DNA from: Bacillus sp. (in: firmicutes)
Lineage (GTDB): Bacteria > Bacillota > Bacilli > Bacillales > Bacillaceae
Length of the DNA: 52,350 bases
Assembly: GCA_031180805.1 (NCBI GenBank)
Contig: JAPSLL010000025.1
Coordinates: forward strand, 5,083 to 57,432
Direction of reading: 5' to 3'
The notes beneath the pieces were generated by a model. That model was not told where the DNA came from, did not search any database, and was given only the letters and a program-made list of their open reading frames with translations. Of this stretch, positions 8,610 through 15,971 are shown piece after piece. The translations under genes and the position numbers were made by a program. How positions within the stretch are numbered: position 1 is the first letter of the stretch; the number at the start of each line of letters is the position of its first letter.

Positions 8610-9503
8610 TTACCGTTCCCTTTCGAAGGAGATTGTAACCCATTCATTCGTTTGCGCTCTTTCCCGTATCGTAAAGCCGCCTTTTTCAAACAACGCTAAT
8701 AGCTCATCCAAATTCCATTCAACAAGTCCAGAAATAATAAACTGATCACTATTTTTTAATAAATCATGACGATTGATAATCTTAACCGTTTCATTTGCCC
8801 CGATATTAATAAAAATGACATCATAGGTATCGCTAATTTGGTAATCTCCTGTAATTAAATCTGCTTGGATGACTTGAATATCATTTTCTAGCCCATTTAA
8901 TTCTGCATTATGATAGAGCTCTCTGGCAACATCCTCATAATCAACGGCGACAACCTTTTTTGCTCCCTTAAGTGAAGCAGCAATCGTGAGCATTCCCGAT
9001 CCTGTCCCTAAATCAAGGACTGTTTTATTCGTTAAATCTGAATCTAGGATCATTCGCAAACAGCCTTGGGTCGTTTCATGTAAACCTGTACCAAATGCTG
9101 CAAGTGGATCGAATTTTAAAAGATTCTTTCCTTCATATTTTTCCGTAGAATTCGGATAGACTATGACCCAATCGTTTCCTAAATCGATATCTTCAAATTC
9201 ATACGTTTGCTCCCATGCTGTTTCATTCCCTGACGAGTACTTGATTTCATCTCTTGCTACAGAAAATGTATCCTCTAGTAGTGTAAAATAAGCTTCAGGC
9301 AGCCCTTCTACCTCAGCATCACTAGCATAAACTTTCAGCTCTACTTGTTCATCCTCCTTTTCCTCGTAACCATATCCATTCTGAACTTTTATAATTTCAA
9401 TCGGAGATTCATAGTAGAGATTATAGACCCCTACAGAATTCAACTTATCTGTATATTGATCAATTTCTTTATATGGGATAGTTAAAATAAATTCATGTAA
9501 CAT
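8610..9503 (-). CDS. PrmA-like class I SAM-dependent methyltransferase
   Basis: Methyltransferase (297 aa) resembling ribosomal protein L11 methyltransferase PrmA. An N-terminal substrate-recognition region precedes a Rossmann domain with motif I VLDLGTGSGMLTIAA (about residue 160), followed by VVAVDYED and a post-I INIGANET segment where PrmA proteins usually have N-x-x-x-x-L. The PrmA signature FGTGLHETT is present as AFGTGLHETTQGC. Canonical prmA belongs to the dnaK region, and this divergent, stand-alone copy probably has another target. GAGAGGA lies about 9 nt before the start at 9503; an upstream in-frame ATG lacks a site. Confidence 0.8.
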   Translation of the reverse strand: MLHEFILTIPYKEIDQYTDKLNSVGVYNLYYESPIEIIKVQNGYGYEEKEDEQVELKVYASDAEVEGLPEAYFTLLEDTFSVARDEIKYSSGNETAWEQTYEFEDIDLGNDWVIVYPNSTEKYEGKNLLKFDPLAAFGTGLHETTQGCLRMILDSDLTNKTVLDLGTGSGMLTIAASLKGAKKVVAVDYEDVARELYHNAELNGLENDIQVIQADLITGDYQISDTYDVIFINIGANETVKIINRHDLLKNSDQFIISGLVEWNLDELLALFEKGGFTIRERAQTNEWVTISFERER

Positions 9504-9730
9504 GTATCGTTTCCTCTCATCTAAATTCTTCCTTAATGCCATTCACCATACAACATCATAGCATATTCTTTCATGACTTTTACATTCCACTGTTCGTATT
9601 ATTTACTGATGTTACGATTATTGCCATATTTGTCTCATGATAAAGGCTGATTGAGGCAATTTAATTGCGCATTAATTGTTTTTTTGTTGCATTTGCAATA
9701 TTTTTTCGTTAAACTACTGATCGAATGTTA

Positions 9731-9753
9731 ATCACTTCCAATTGTGATAAAAT
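9731..9753 (+). promoter_or_regulatory. Candidate MarR operator/promoter
   Basis: ATCAC-N8-GTGAT (9731-9748) overlaps a TGATAAAAT -10-like element (9745-9753) 27 nt upstream of the MarR start codon. The placement suits autorepression; this is inferred. Confidence 0.35.
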
Positions 9754-9779
9754 AGATAAAAAATAGGGAGTCAAATTCT

Positions 9780-10232
9780 ATGAAGCATATTCTTAGAGAA
9801 ATTGGTATGATTGCAAGATGCCTAGAATCAATTGCAAATATTGAATTTAAAGACTTAAATTTAAATAAAGGACAATTTTTATATTTAGTAAGAATTTGCG
9901 AGAATCCTGGAATTATCCAAGAAAAAGTAGCTGAAATGATTAAAGTCGATCGAACAACAGCTGCTAGAGCAATAAAAAAATTAGAGCAACAAGGGTTTAT
10001 CGTCAAGGTAAGTGATGAGGAAAATAAGAAAATTAAAAAGCTATATGCTACTGAAAAAGGGATGCAGCTTAATCCTTTCTTTGAAAGAGAATTAGAACAC
10101 TCTTCAAATGTCATTCTCAAGGATTTTACAGACGAGGACAAAGAAAAGATCTACCAATATTTAGTGAAAATGAGAAAGAATATTGAGGCAGATTGGGAAT
10201 ATGTAAAACGGGGGAATAAAAGGGATTATTAA
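9780..10232 (+). CDS. MarR-family transcriptional regulator
   Basis: Winged-helix regulator of 150 aa. The recognition region reads EKVAEMIKVDRTTAARAIKKLEQQGFI (about residues 60-86), followed by the wing with lysine-rich residues, flanked by long dimerisation helices. GGGAG precedes the ATG by 9 nt. The start region overlaps a dyad symmetric element likely to be its own operator. The next gene is convergent, so no obvious target is linked; the regulator may act only on itself or elsewhere. Confidence 0.88.
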   Translation: MKHILREIGMIARCLESIANIEFKDLNLNKGQFLYLVRICENPGIIQEKVAEMIKVDRTTAARAIKKLEQQGFIVKVSDEENKKIKKLYATEKGMQLNPFFERELEHSSNVILKDFTDEDKEKIYQYLVKMRKNIEADWEYVKRGNKRDY

Positions 10233-10307
10233 ATTCATTTAGAAAATGTATGACCAAAATACAAAAGCGCGTAGCTTGAAATTAAATTAAGCAAAATTTT
10301 AATCAAA

Positions 10308-10357
10308 CAGAAAACCTAAAAATGTTGAAATAATTAACACTTAGGTTTTCTGTTTTA
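10308..10357. terminator. Bidirectional terminator
   Basis: CAGAAAACCTAA (10308-10319) pairs perfectly over 12 bp with TTAGGTTTTCTG (10341-10352). It serves the convergent MarR and DUF2262 genes, with a U-rich tail on each strand. Confidence 0.75.
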
Positions 10358-10375
10358 ATACTTTAACATAGATTA

Positions 10376-11218
10376 CTATCCAGCTATTTCAGCTGATGTA
10401 AAGTTTCCATTAATATCCCCATTTACGATAATCGAATGTCCCCAGAACATATCGCCGTCTGAAAAGAAGATTTCAAATTCACCATCATTGTATACTGAAA
10501 TGCTGTCAATGCTCATAAGCTCTACAAATAGTTCCTTTTTAATTTCGTTTATTTCCGCTTCTTCATTATCCTGTAACCAATCATTTGCTAAATCTACAAG
10601 CTCTTTTGCAGCATAGTTTCGAATTGCTTTATCCCATTGCGCCTGATTATTAAAAAGTTCATGTGCAGTTTTCAAAGATTCGTCCATTGCAGCCTTATTT
10701 TCATCCCAATTGAAATATAAAGAGCAATCCTCATTTAGCCAAGTAATTTCTTTTTGAAAAAGATTAACCCTTTTATCTAATTCAAACTGACCAAGGATTT
10801 CATCATTATAATAAACAGGCTTCAATTCTTCATGTAATATCCTTTCTAATTCATCGTCTTGATAGTGATTATCTAGAACGCGAACAAGCATCATCATGTC
10901 TTCTGCTTTGCGGACCTGTAATTTGACAATCGAATGTTCTTGTAATAAATCTCTTGACTCCTCGAATTCTTCATCTGTAACTAACCAGTCTAAAGAAATC
11001 TCCTTCTTTACCACAGGCTGACCTTTATGTAGTTCCTTCCAGGCTAGCAAACTAATCGATGCAGTCCACAAACTACTCTCACCAAATTTACTACCACCAA
11101 CGCCTGAATGTCCAGTTAAAGCAATGATTTCAATGAGTTCTTCTGGGAACCTTTTTTCAAATTGTTTTTTCTCTAAAGTCGGATTCAATTTTATCATCCT
11201 TTCATTTATTGAAAACAT
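10376..11218 (-). CDS. DUF2262-like protein
   Basis: Soluble 280-aa protein. The C-terminal half (from about residue 138, LGQFELDKRVNLFQKEITW) through the terminal FWGHSIIVNGDINGNF-TSAEIAG matches what I know of the DUF2262 family, whose function is not established. The N-terminal 130 residues are acidic and helical without a recognisable motif. No signal peptide or TM segment is seen. Start is uncertain: the first ATG (11218) has no Shine-Dalgarno, and ATG at 11197 has GAAAGG directly adjacent. It ends at a shared terminator and appears monocistronic. Confidence 0.7.
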   Translation of the reverse strand: MFSINERMIKLNPTLEKKQFEKRFPEELIEIIALTGHSGVGGSKFGESSLWTASISLLAWKELHKGQPVVKKEISLDWLVTDEEFEESRDLLQEHSIVKLQVRKAEDMMMLVRVLDNHYQDDELERILHEELKPVYYNDEILGQFELDKRVNLFQKEITWLNEDCSLYFNWDENKAAMDESLKTAHELFNNQAQWDKAIRNYAAKELVDLANDWLQDNEEAEINEIKKELFVELMSIDSISVYNDGEFEIFFSDGDMFWGHSIIVNGDINGNFTSAEIAG

Positions 11219-11453
11219 TTATGTATGAAGAATAGTTTCTATATAACTATCATTCTCCCTTACATATATTAACATAAACACCTAGCAATCTTTCCCTTTT
11301 TTGTAAAAGTTATAATAATCGGGACGCTAGTGTAGACGATGCTGACAGGATAGCGTGGTTTCGATTAATTGATAGTTGAATAAACTAGATATAAAGTTAT
11401 CCTCCACCTAAGCAATTTCGTTTAGTTTGAACATACTCTGTTAAAGCAAATAA
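11219..11453. other. Gap between fnr terminator and DUF2262 gene
   Basis: Holds the upstream region of the DUF2262 gene. I see no ORF with a ribosome binding site, no clear sigma-A promoter and no dyad of note. Confidence 0.4.
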
Positions 11454-11483
11454 AAACAGCCTTCTATTAAAAAGACTGTTTTA
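11454..11483 (-). terminator. fnr terminator
   Basis: On the minus strand AAAACAGTCTT pairs with AAGGCTGTTTT (one mismatch) and runs into UUUUUAUUUG. Confidence 0.65.
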
Positions 11484-11511
11484 CGATAAAGCACCATTGG
11501 ATTTCTTTTAT

Positions 11512-12228
11512 TTATAATCGACAAACTTGTATTGGACAATCCTCACATTTACAAATACTGCGGAGTCCTTCCAGGTTAAGAATTGTAATATATCCCTTAT
11601 CATATGCTACAAGTCCATCTCTTCTATATTGATTTATGATCCGTGTCACTGTTTCTCTAGGGGTTCCTATTAAACAGGCGATTTCATCATGTGTAAACTT
11701 TTTGGTAATTTCCCATTTTTCATTGTTTTTAATACCATATGTGTTTGTCATACGAATGAGGACAGATGCCAATGCACCATTTTTCCCAAAAAACATTAAA
11801 TCTCTTAGCTTTGTTTGTGTTAAAAACTGGGAATAACTTACCCATTTTGTAAATTCAATTGAAAACTCACGATTACGCCACAAAAGCATTTCTATCTCTT
11901 GTATTTCGATCACACCAATAACAGAATCTTCAATTGCTTTCGCATTTTCCATAGCTCTTCCATCATCATGAGACATGTAATCTCCGAACATATCATCTTT
12001 CGTATAATAATTTAATGTTAACACTTTACCTTCATCATTGCTTTTATAAAGAGTAATTGTTCCTTTTACTAAATAAAAAAGCTTATTTACCTTTTCTCCT
12101 TCAGAATATAAATATTCACCAGCTTTTAGATGAATTGTATTCATTCTTTGTTTTAATTCATCCATGCTGTTATTCGATAAGAAATGGGTATTCACTACTT
12201 TTTCGTTCGCTTTCACTGCTGCTATCAT
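11512..12228 (-). CDS. fnr: Fnr, anaerobic regulator with C-terminal iron-sulfur cysteines
   Basis: Crp/Fnr-family regulator of 238 aa, the same length as B. subtilis Fnr. The N-terminal cyclic-nucleotide-like beta-roll (about residues 20-115) is followed by the dimer helix and the helix-turn-helix HDEIACLIGTPRETVTRIINQ (residues 180-200). The C-terminus ends in C226-K-C228-x2-C231-x4-C236. The C-x2-C-x4-C part matches the cluster ligands of B. subtilis Fnr (Cys227/230/235), which senses oxygen through a [4Fe-4S] cluster completed by an Asp. It is therefore of the Bacillus, not the E. coli, type. GGTGG precedes the ATG by about 7 nt. Upstream lie a perfect palindrome and a weak FNR-like site. 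Confidence 0.93.
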   Translation of the reverse strand: MIAAVKANEKVVNTHFLSNNSMDELKQRMNTIHLKAGEYLYSEGEKVNKLFYLVKGTITLYKSNDEGKVLTLNYYTKDDMFGDYMSHDDGRAMENAKAIEDSVIGVIEIQEIEMLLWRNREFSIEFTKWVSYSQFLTQTKLRDLMFFGKNGALASVLIRMTNTYGIKNNEKWEITKKFTHDEIACLIGTPRETVTRIINQYRRDGLVAYDKGYITILNLEGLRSICKCEDCPIQVCRL

Positions 12229-12255
12229 CTCATTGCCACCCCGCCGTTCTTTTGT

Positions 12256-12312
12256 CTTATATCTTCATTGTAAAGAGCTTACAGGAAAATTGTTATGAGG
12301 GAATTCCCTCAT
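12256..12312 (-). promoter_or_regulatory. fnr promoter region with 18-bp palindrome
   Basis: ATGAGGGAATTCCCTCAT (12295-12312) is perfectly palindromic. Its AGGG-N4-CCCT core resembles the TAGGG-N4-CCCTA site reported for staphylococcal NreC. On the minus strand a TATAAG hexamer (12261-12256) lacks a good -35, as expected for an activated promoter. The palindrome centre would be near -54. Promoter and factor assignment are inferences. Confidence 0.55.
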
Positions 12313-12337
12313 TTCGCTCCTGTTTTTCCCCTATGTA

Positions 12338-12353
12338 AGTGATAAATGTTACG
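12338..12353. promoter_or_regulatory. Weak FNR-like site upstream of fnr
   Basis: AGTGA-TAAATG-TTACG matches the TGTGA-N6-TCACA pattern at 7 of 10 arm positions. It lies about 110 nt upstream of fnr and may indicate autoregulation, but the match is poor in one half. Confidence 0.25.
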
Positions 12354-12558
12354 ATTTTGCAACAAAGAGCGAAAAATACGGGAAAGATGTTCTTGTTGAG
12401 GCCGATAAACTTTGAAAGAGGTAAGAGGAATATTTATTGACTAAAAGGCGCTTTTCAAACTCGAACATATGTGGGGCACGCTTCTTTAGCAGGAGTCTTA
12501 CGTACACTCAAAAAAGTGCTAACAATTCAATAAATAAGCTTAACATAGCCAACTAAAA
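12354..12558. other. Gap upstream of fnr
   Basis: No ORF with a ribosome binding site is visible between the fnr regulatory sites and the PAS-kinase terminator. The 13-mer TTAACATAGCCAA (12540-12552) directly after that terminator repeats one next to the secDF terminator. Confidence 0.4.
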
Positions 12559-12590
12559 AAGAGAGCATCACTGATTACCTATGCTCTCTT
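12559..12590 (-). terminator. PAS-kinase terminator overlapping the stop codon
   Basis: GAGAGCAT (12561-12568) pairs with ATGCTCTC (12581-12588), extended by AAA/UUU pairs and followed on the minus strand by UUUUUU. The stop codon of the kinase gene sits in the loop, so the last codons are part of the terminator. Confidence 0.8.
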
Positions 12591-14352
12591 TACTAAACGG
12601 TACTTTTAATGTAATGGTTGTACCTTTATTTTTGATTGATGATACGTTTAAATCAGCGTTTATCGTTCGTGCTCTTTCCTCCATACTAAATAGTCCGACT
12701 CCACTTTGTGTTTTCGTTGGATCAAAGCCAACCCCTTTATCAGTGATAGAAACTTCAAGATACTCTGTCCTTTCTACTATAGATAAGGCAAGCTCATCTG
12801 TTTTGGCATATTTGCGTGCATTTGTTATCGCCTCTTGCACAATTCGATAAATATTCGTTTCCACATCAGACGAAAGCCTTCTTTGGAGCTCATATGTAAA
12901 ATATGTTTTCAACCCATAATGCGTTGCAACCTTATTAATAAAGGAGCGGATAGCTGGGATTAATCCTAAATCATCCAATATCGATGGTCTTAGTTGCCAT
13001 GAAATTTGTCTTATTTCCTCAATTACATTTGAAATCTCCATTTCAATTTGATTAATAATTTCTGGGTCAGGTTTTGAACGTAAACGATTTGTCATGATAA
13101 GAAGACTATACAGATTTTGGCCAATTCCATCGTGAAGCTCTCTTGATAGTTTTTTCCGTTCATCCTCTTGTAAGCCGATAAGCTTTCTCATCATTTGCTG
13201 AAGTTCTTCCTCTGCCTGTTTTCTCGCTGTGATTTCATTACGTATCGCTAAAAATTGATATGGTTTCCCTTCATTATTAATAAATGGAATAATCGTCGTA
13301 TTAACCCAATAATACGTACCATCCTTCGCTTTATTTTTGATTTCACCCTTCCATACCTTTCCTTTACCGATAGTTCTCCAAAGCTCCTTAAAAAATTCAA
13401 GAGAGTGAAATCCTGAATTTATAATCCGATGACTATTGCCAATCAGCTCCTCCCTACTAAACTTCGAGATTTTGCAAAACGTATCATTTACATATGTGAT
13501 GATTCCACTTCGATCAGTAATTGCTACAATTGAAGATTCATCAATGGCAAATTTTAAATCATACAGTTCCGCAATTGTTTCCTCTAGCTCTGCTTCGGCC
13601 CGTTTTCTTGCTGTGATCTCATTGCGAATCGCTAAATATTGATATGGTTTCCCCTCTTTATTTAGAAATGGAACGATCGTTGTATCGACCCAATAATACG
13701 TACCATCCTTCGCTTTATTTTTGATCTCACCTTTCCATACCGTACCAGAGGCAATCGTCTGCCACAAATGGCGAAAAAAATCAGCTGAATGATAACCAGA
13801 GTTCACTAATCGATGGCTTTTTCCGATTAATTCTTCCCGCGAATATTTTGAAACCTCACAAAATTTATCATTTACATATGTGATAATCCCTTGTCTGTCT
13901 GTTATCGCAATGATTGAGGATTCGTCTAAGGCAAACTTCAAATCAACTAGCTCTGATAACGATGCTTGAAGCTCCTCATTTATTCCTTGATTTGATTGCA
14001 TCTCATCTTTATCATCAGCTACTGATAACATACAATAATGGTGATTTTCCAGCTCAATCAATTCGCTCGATAGAAGCCAGTTAGCCGATATCCCATTAAT
14101 TGAGGCTTTTGTCGTAAGTGTACAATGCTGAGCAGAAAATAATTTTTTTACATTAAGCAGAGGAAAAAGAGACTGAACGTCCTTGCCCTTCCATTCTGTT
14201 ATTTGCAAATTAAATCGTTCTTGCGCTGCTAGATTAATTGCATTGATCCTGCCCATCTCATCGATGATAATCAATGCAACAATTTTATTCCGAATCATTT
14301 GTAAATTCTTTTCCTTTCTCTTTGATTTCATACTCCTTCCATTATACACCAT
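12568..14352 (-). CDS. PAS-domain sensor histidine kinase, HisKA_3 type
   Basis: Soluble kinase (594 aa, no TM) of the NreB/NarX class. A degenerate PAS fold occupies about residues 20-115. Two nearly identical PAS-PAC units follow (about 137-259 and 266-388). HisKA_3 has the phospho-acceptor H407 in LSRELHDGIGQN, then a HATPase_c domain with N-box QEAITNARKYA and G-box DKGVGFD. The PAS motif WKGEIKNKAKDGTYYW resembles flavin- or haem-binding Aer-type PAS. The four-cysteine iron-sulfur cluster of true NreB is absent, so the signal may differ. The start overlaps the regulator gene by 11 nt; ATG at 14331 is an alternative. It probably phosphorylates the adjacent LuxR-type regulator. Confidence 0.9.
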   Translation of the reverse strand: MVYNGRSMKSKRKEKNLQMIRNKIVALIIIDEMGRINAINLAAQERFNLQITEWKGKDVQSLFPLLNVKKLFSAQHCTLTTKASINGISANWLLSSELIELENHHYCMLSVADDKDEMQSNQGINEELQASLSELVDLKFALDESSIIAITDRQGIITYVNDKFCEVSKYSREELIGKSHRLVNSGYHSADFFRHLWQTIASGTVWKGEIKNKAKDGTYYWVDTTIVPFLNKEGKPYQYLAIRNEITARKRAEAELEETIAELYDLKFAIDESSIVAITDRSGIITYVNDTFCKISKFSREELIGNSHRIINSGFHSLEFFKELWRTIGKGKVWKGEIKNKAKDGTYYWVNTTIIPFINNEGKPYQFLAIRNEITARKQAEEELQQMMRKLIGLQEDERKKLSRELHDGIGQNLYSLLIMTNRLRSKPDPEIINQIEMEISNVIEEIRQISWQLRPSILDDLGLIPAIRSFINKVATHYGLKTYFTYELQRRLSSDVETNIYRIVQEAITNARKYAKTDELALSIVERTEYLEVSITDKGVGFDPTKTQSGVGLFSMEERARTINADLNVSSIKNKGTTITLKVPFSKESIGNQ

Positions 14353-15001
14353 ACCCTAGTAAGCCCTTTTTCAAGGCGTATTCAACTAGCTCAGGTCTTG
14401 TTTTTAATTTTAATTTTTCCATAATATGCGATTTGTGATTTTCAATTGTTTTAACGCTTAGCACTAATTTTTCAGCTATTTCTTTATTTGAAAAACCTTT
14501 TGCAATTAGTGTTAGGACCTCTTTTTCGCGTTCCGTTAAGAGTGAATATGTATCCCGATCTGCCCCATTTTTTATTCGGTCAAGATAGTCTTCCATTAAT
14601 CTTTTTGTTGCTGTTGGATATAAATAAGCAGAGCCTTCTGCAACGATTTTGATTGCCTGTACTAATTCATGATGCAAGGCACTTTTCAAAATACAGCCAG
14701 AGGCTCCAGCTTGGATAACACGAAACAAATATTCTTCATCATCATGCATCGTTAATATTAAGATTTGTGTTTCAGGCCATCTTCTCTTTATTTCGATCGT
14801 TGCGGAAAGTCCATCTCTGCCATGGGGCATACTTAAATCCATTAACACAAGATGTGGCTGTAATTCCTCCACCTTTTTTATCGCTTCCTCTCCCTCTGAA
14901 GCCTCCCCAACAACTTCTACGCCATCAACTTCATTTAATAGCATTTTCAACCCTGAGCGTACGACTGCATGGTCATCCACTAATAAAATAGTTGTTGACA
15001 C
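14342..15001 (-). CDS. NarL/NreC-type response regulator
   Basis: Two-domain regulator of about 219 aa. The receiver domain has the acidic pair in LLVDDHAVV, phospho-acceptor Asp in LVLMDLSMP, Thr in LILTMHDDE and Lys in CILKSA. The C-terminal LuxR/GerE helix-turn-helix reads LTEREKEVLTLIAKGFSNKEIAEKL. GTG at 15001 is preferred because GGAGG lies 9 nt upstream; GTG at 15010, overlapping the preceding stop, has GGAGG immediately adjacent. It sits between a degenerate kinase and a full kinase. The palindrome upstream of fnr is a candidate target. Confidence 0.92.
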   Translation of the reverse strand: MSTTILLVDDHAVVRSGLKMLLNEVDGVEVVGEASEGEEAIKKVEELQPHLVLMDLSMPHGRDGLSATIEIKRRWPETQILILTMHDDEEYLFRVIQAGASGCILKSALHHELVQAIKIVAEGSAYLYPTATKRLMEDYLDRIKNGADRDTYSLLTEREKEVLTLIAKGFSNKEIAEKLVLSVKTIENHKSHIMEKLKLKTRPELVEYALKKGLLGYGV

Positions 15002-15006
15002 TTTCT

Positions 15007-15648
15007 TCACCCTCCGTTCGGTATCCGTATATTTACTTCTATCTCTTTATGATTTTTCTTAAAAAAACTAATGACCCCGCCTACTGCCTTAAGTCTTTTT
15101 TCAAGTGCCAACATAGTCAGGTTTAGCCTTTCAAAGCGATCGATTTCTCTTTCAGAACAAAAAGAAAAATCTACTTTTACATATAAAGCTTCTCCCCAAA
15201 GTCCGTATATCTCAACATGCTGTGGCAAGGAATATGATAAAGTCTGGTTCATAATATCTTTAACAGTACGATACACAATTAACTCTGTTAAAATTGGGTA
15301 ATCCTTTTTATCTCCCAGTTCTTTATACTCTACTACGAGTCCATATCGCTTCTCGATACTAATTAACAATGATTTCAACGTCCCATCGATTCCTTTATGA
15401 AAGAATGGATGCACATCATTTGATAATATTCGCAAATCCTCTATCGTTCTTTTTGTTAAGTTTACCATTTCATCTATGCCTACTCTATCTTTGCTATCAC
15501 CAGATTGTCTCTGTAAATATTGCAAATGATTAAATACTGCGTATAAATTTTGGGCAATATCTTCATGGAGAAAGCTTGCGATCCCCTTTAATTCATTTTC
15601 ATAGGCTTCAATGATGAGGGAATCCATTCGTTCTTGTTTGATATCCAT
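15007..15648 (-). CDS. Degenerate HisKA_3-type kinase-like protein
   Basis: First gene of the two-component operon (213 aa, soluble). A dimerisation/phospho-acceptor helix is clear: GIASFLHEDIAQNLYAVFNHL, with His in the HED position used by HisKA_3 kinases. The region that should be the ATPase domain keeps ELIVYRTVKDIMNQTL in place of the N-box, with the key Asn apparently replaced. No DxGxGF or GxGL G-box can be found. It may be a phosphotransfer intermediate, phosphatase or inhibitor rather than an active kinase. ATG at 15648 has AAGGTGG 5 nt upstream; GTG at 15657 is the alternative. A perfect FNR box lies about 100 nt upstream. Confidence 0.72.
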   Translation of the reverse strand: MDIKQERMDSLIIEAYENELKGIASFLHEDIAQNLYAVFNHLQYLQRQSGDSKDRVGIDEMVNLTKRTIEDLRILSNDVHPFFHKGIDGTLKSLLISIEKRYGLVVEYKELGDKKDYPILTELIVYRTVKDIMNQTLSYSLPQHVEIYGLWGEALYVKVDFSFCSEREIDRFERLNLTMLALEKRLKAVGGVISFFKKNHKEIEVNIRIPNGG

Positions 15649-15716
15649 AGTTTCCACCTTTATTCATGTATCATCTGATTAGGAATGGAGTATGTCTTGA
15701 AGTTTTACACATCCCC

Positions 15717-15764
15717 ATTATAGTTTAATCGTCTAAGAGAAATTTTCATGTGATCAATGTCACA
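15717..15764 (-). promoter_or_regulatory. FNR box and -10 element of the two-component operon
   Basis: TGTGA-TCAATG-TCACA (15749-15764) is a perfect match to the FNR/CRP-type consensus used by B. subtilis Fnr. On the minus strand TATAAT (15722-15717) follows 34 nt from the box centre, placing it near -46. No -35 hexamer is recognisable, consistent with activator dependence. Binding by the nearby Fnr is inferred. Confidence 0.7.
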
Positions 15765-15803
15765 TCATTACTAGATTGCAATATTGGAAGGGATGAAAAA
15801 AAA

Positions 15804-15937
15804 GGCTCTTTTCGTGGAGATTGTTATTTTTAGCATTGCTCAACTACTGCAAATAGTGTTGCCTAAGAGTGACTCATCGAGTTAGCGGACGAACTAGAAC
15901 ACTCCATGAGTAGTCCGCTTAAGAGCGAAAATCAGCC
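15804..15937. repeat. Palindromic intergenic element
   Basis: GGCTCTTTTCG (15804-15814) and CGAAAATCAGCC (15926-15937) are inverted ends. They enclose a nested AGCGGAC/GTCCGCT stem with additional ACT/AGT pairing. It resembles a short palindromic repeat element without coding capacity and fills the space between the FNR box and the trpB terminator. Confidence 0.45.
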
Positions 15938-15942
15938 AATAG

Positions 15943-15964
15943 AAAAAAGGATGCCTTAGCACCC
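15943..15964 (-). terminator. trpB terminator
   Basis: On the minus strand GGGTGC-TAAG-GCATCC forms a 6-bp stem (one G-U) followed by UUUUUU. Confidence 0.75.
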
Positions 15965-15971
15965 TATTATC

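Noticed and set aside
12568-14352. Assignment as true NreB
   Set aside because: The NreB iron-sulfur cysteine cluster is absent, and the domain set (three PAS folds) is different.
15793-15885. Plus-strand 30-codon ORF near the FNR box
   Set aside because: GGAAGG is only 1 nt from the ATG, and the ORF lies largely in the palindromic element at 15804-15937.
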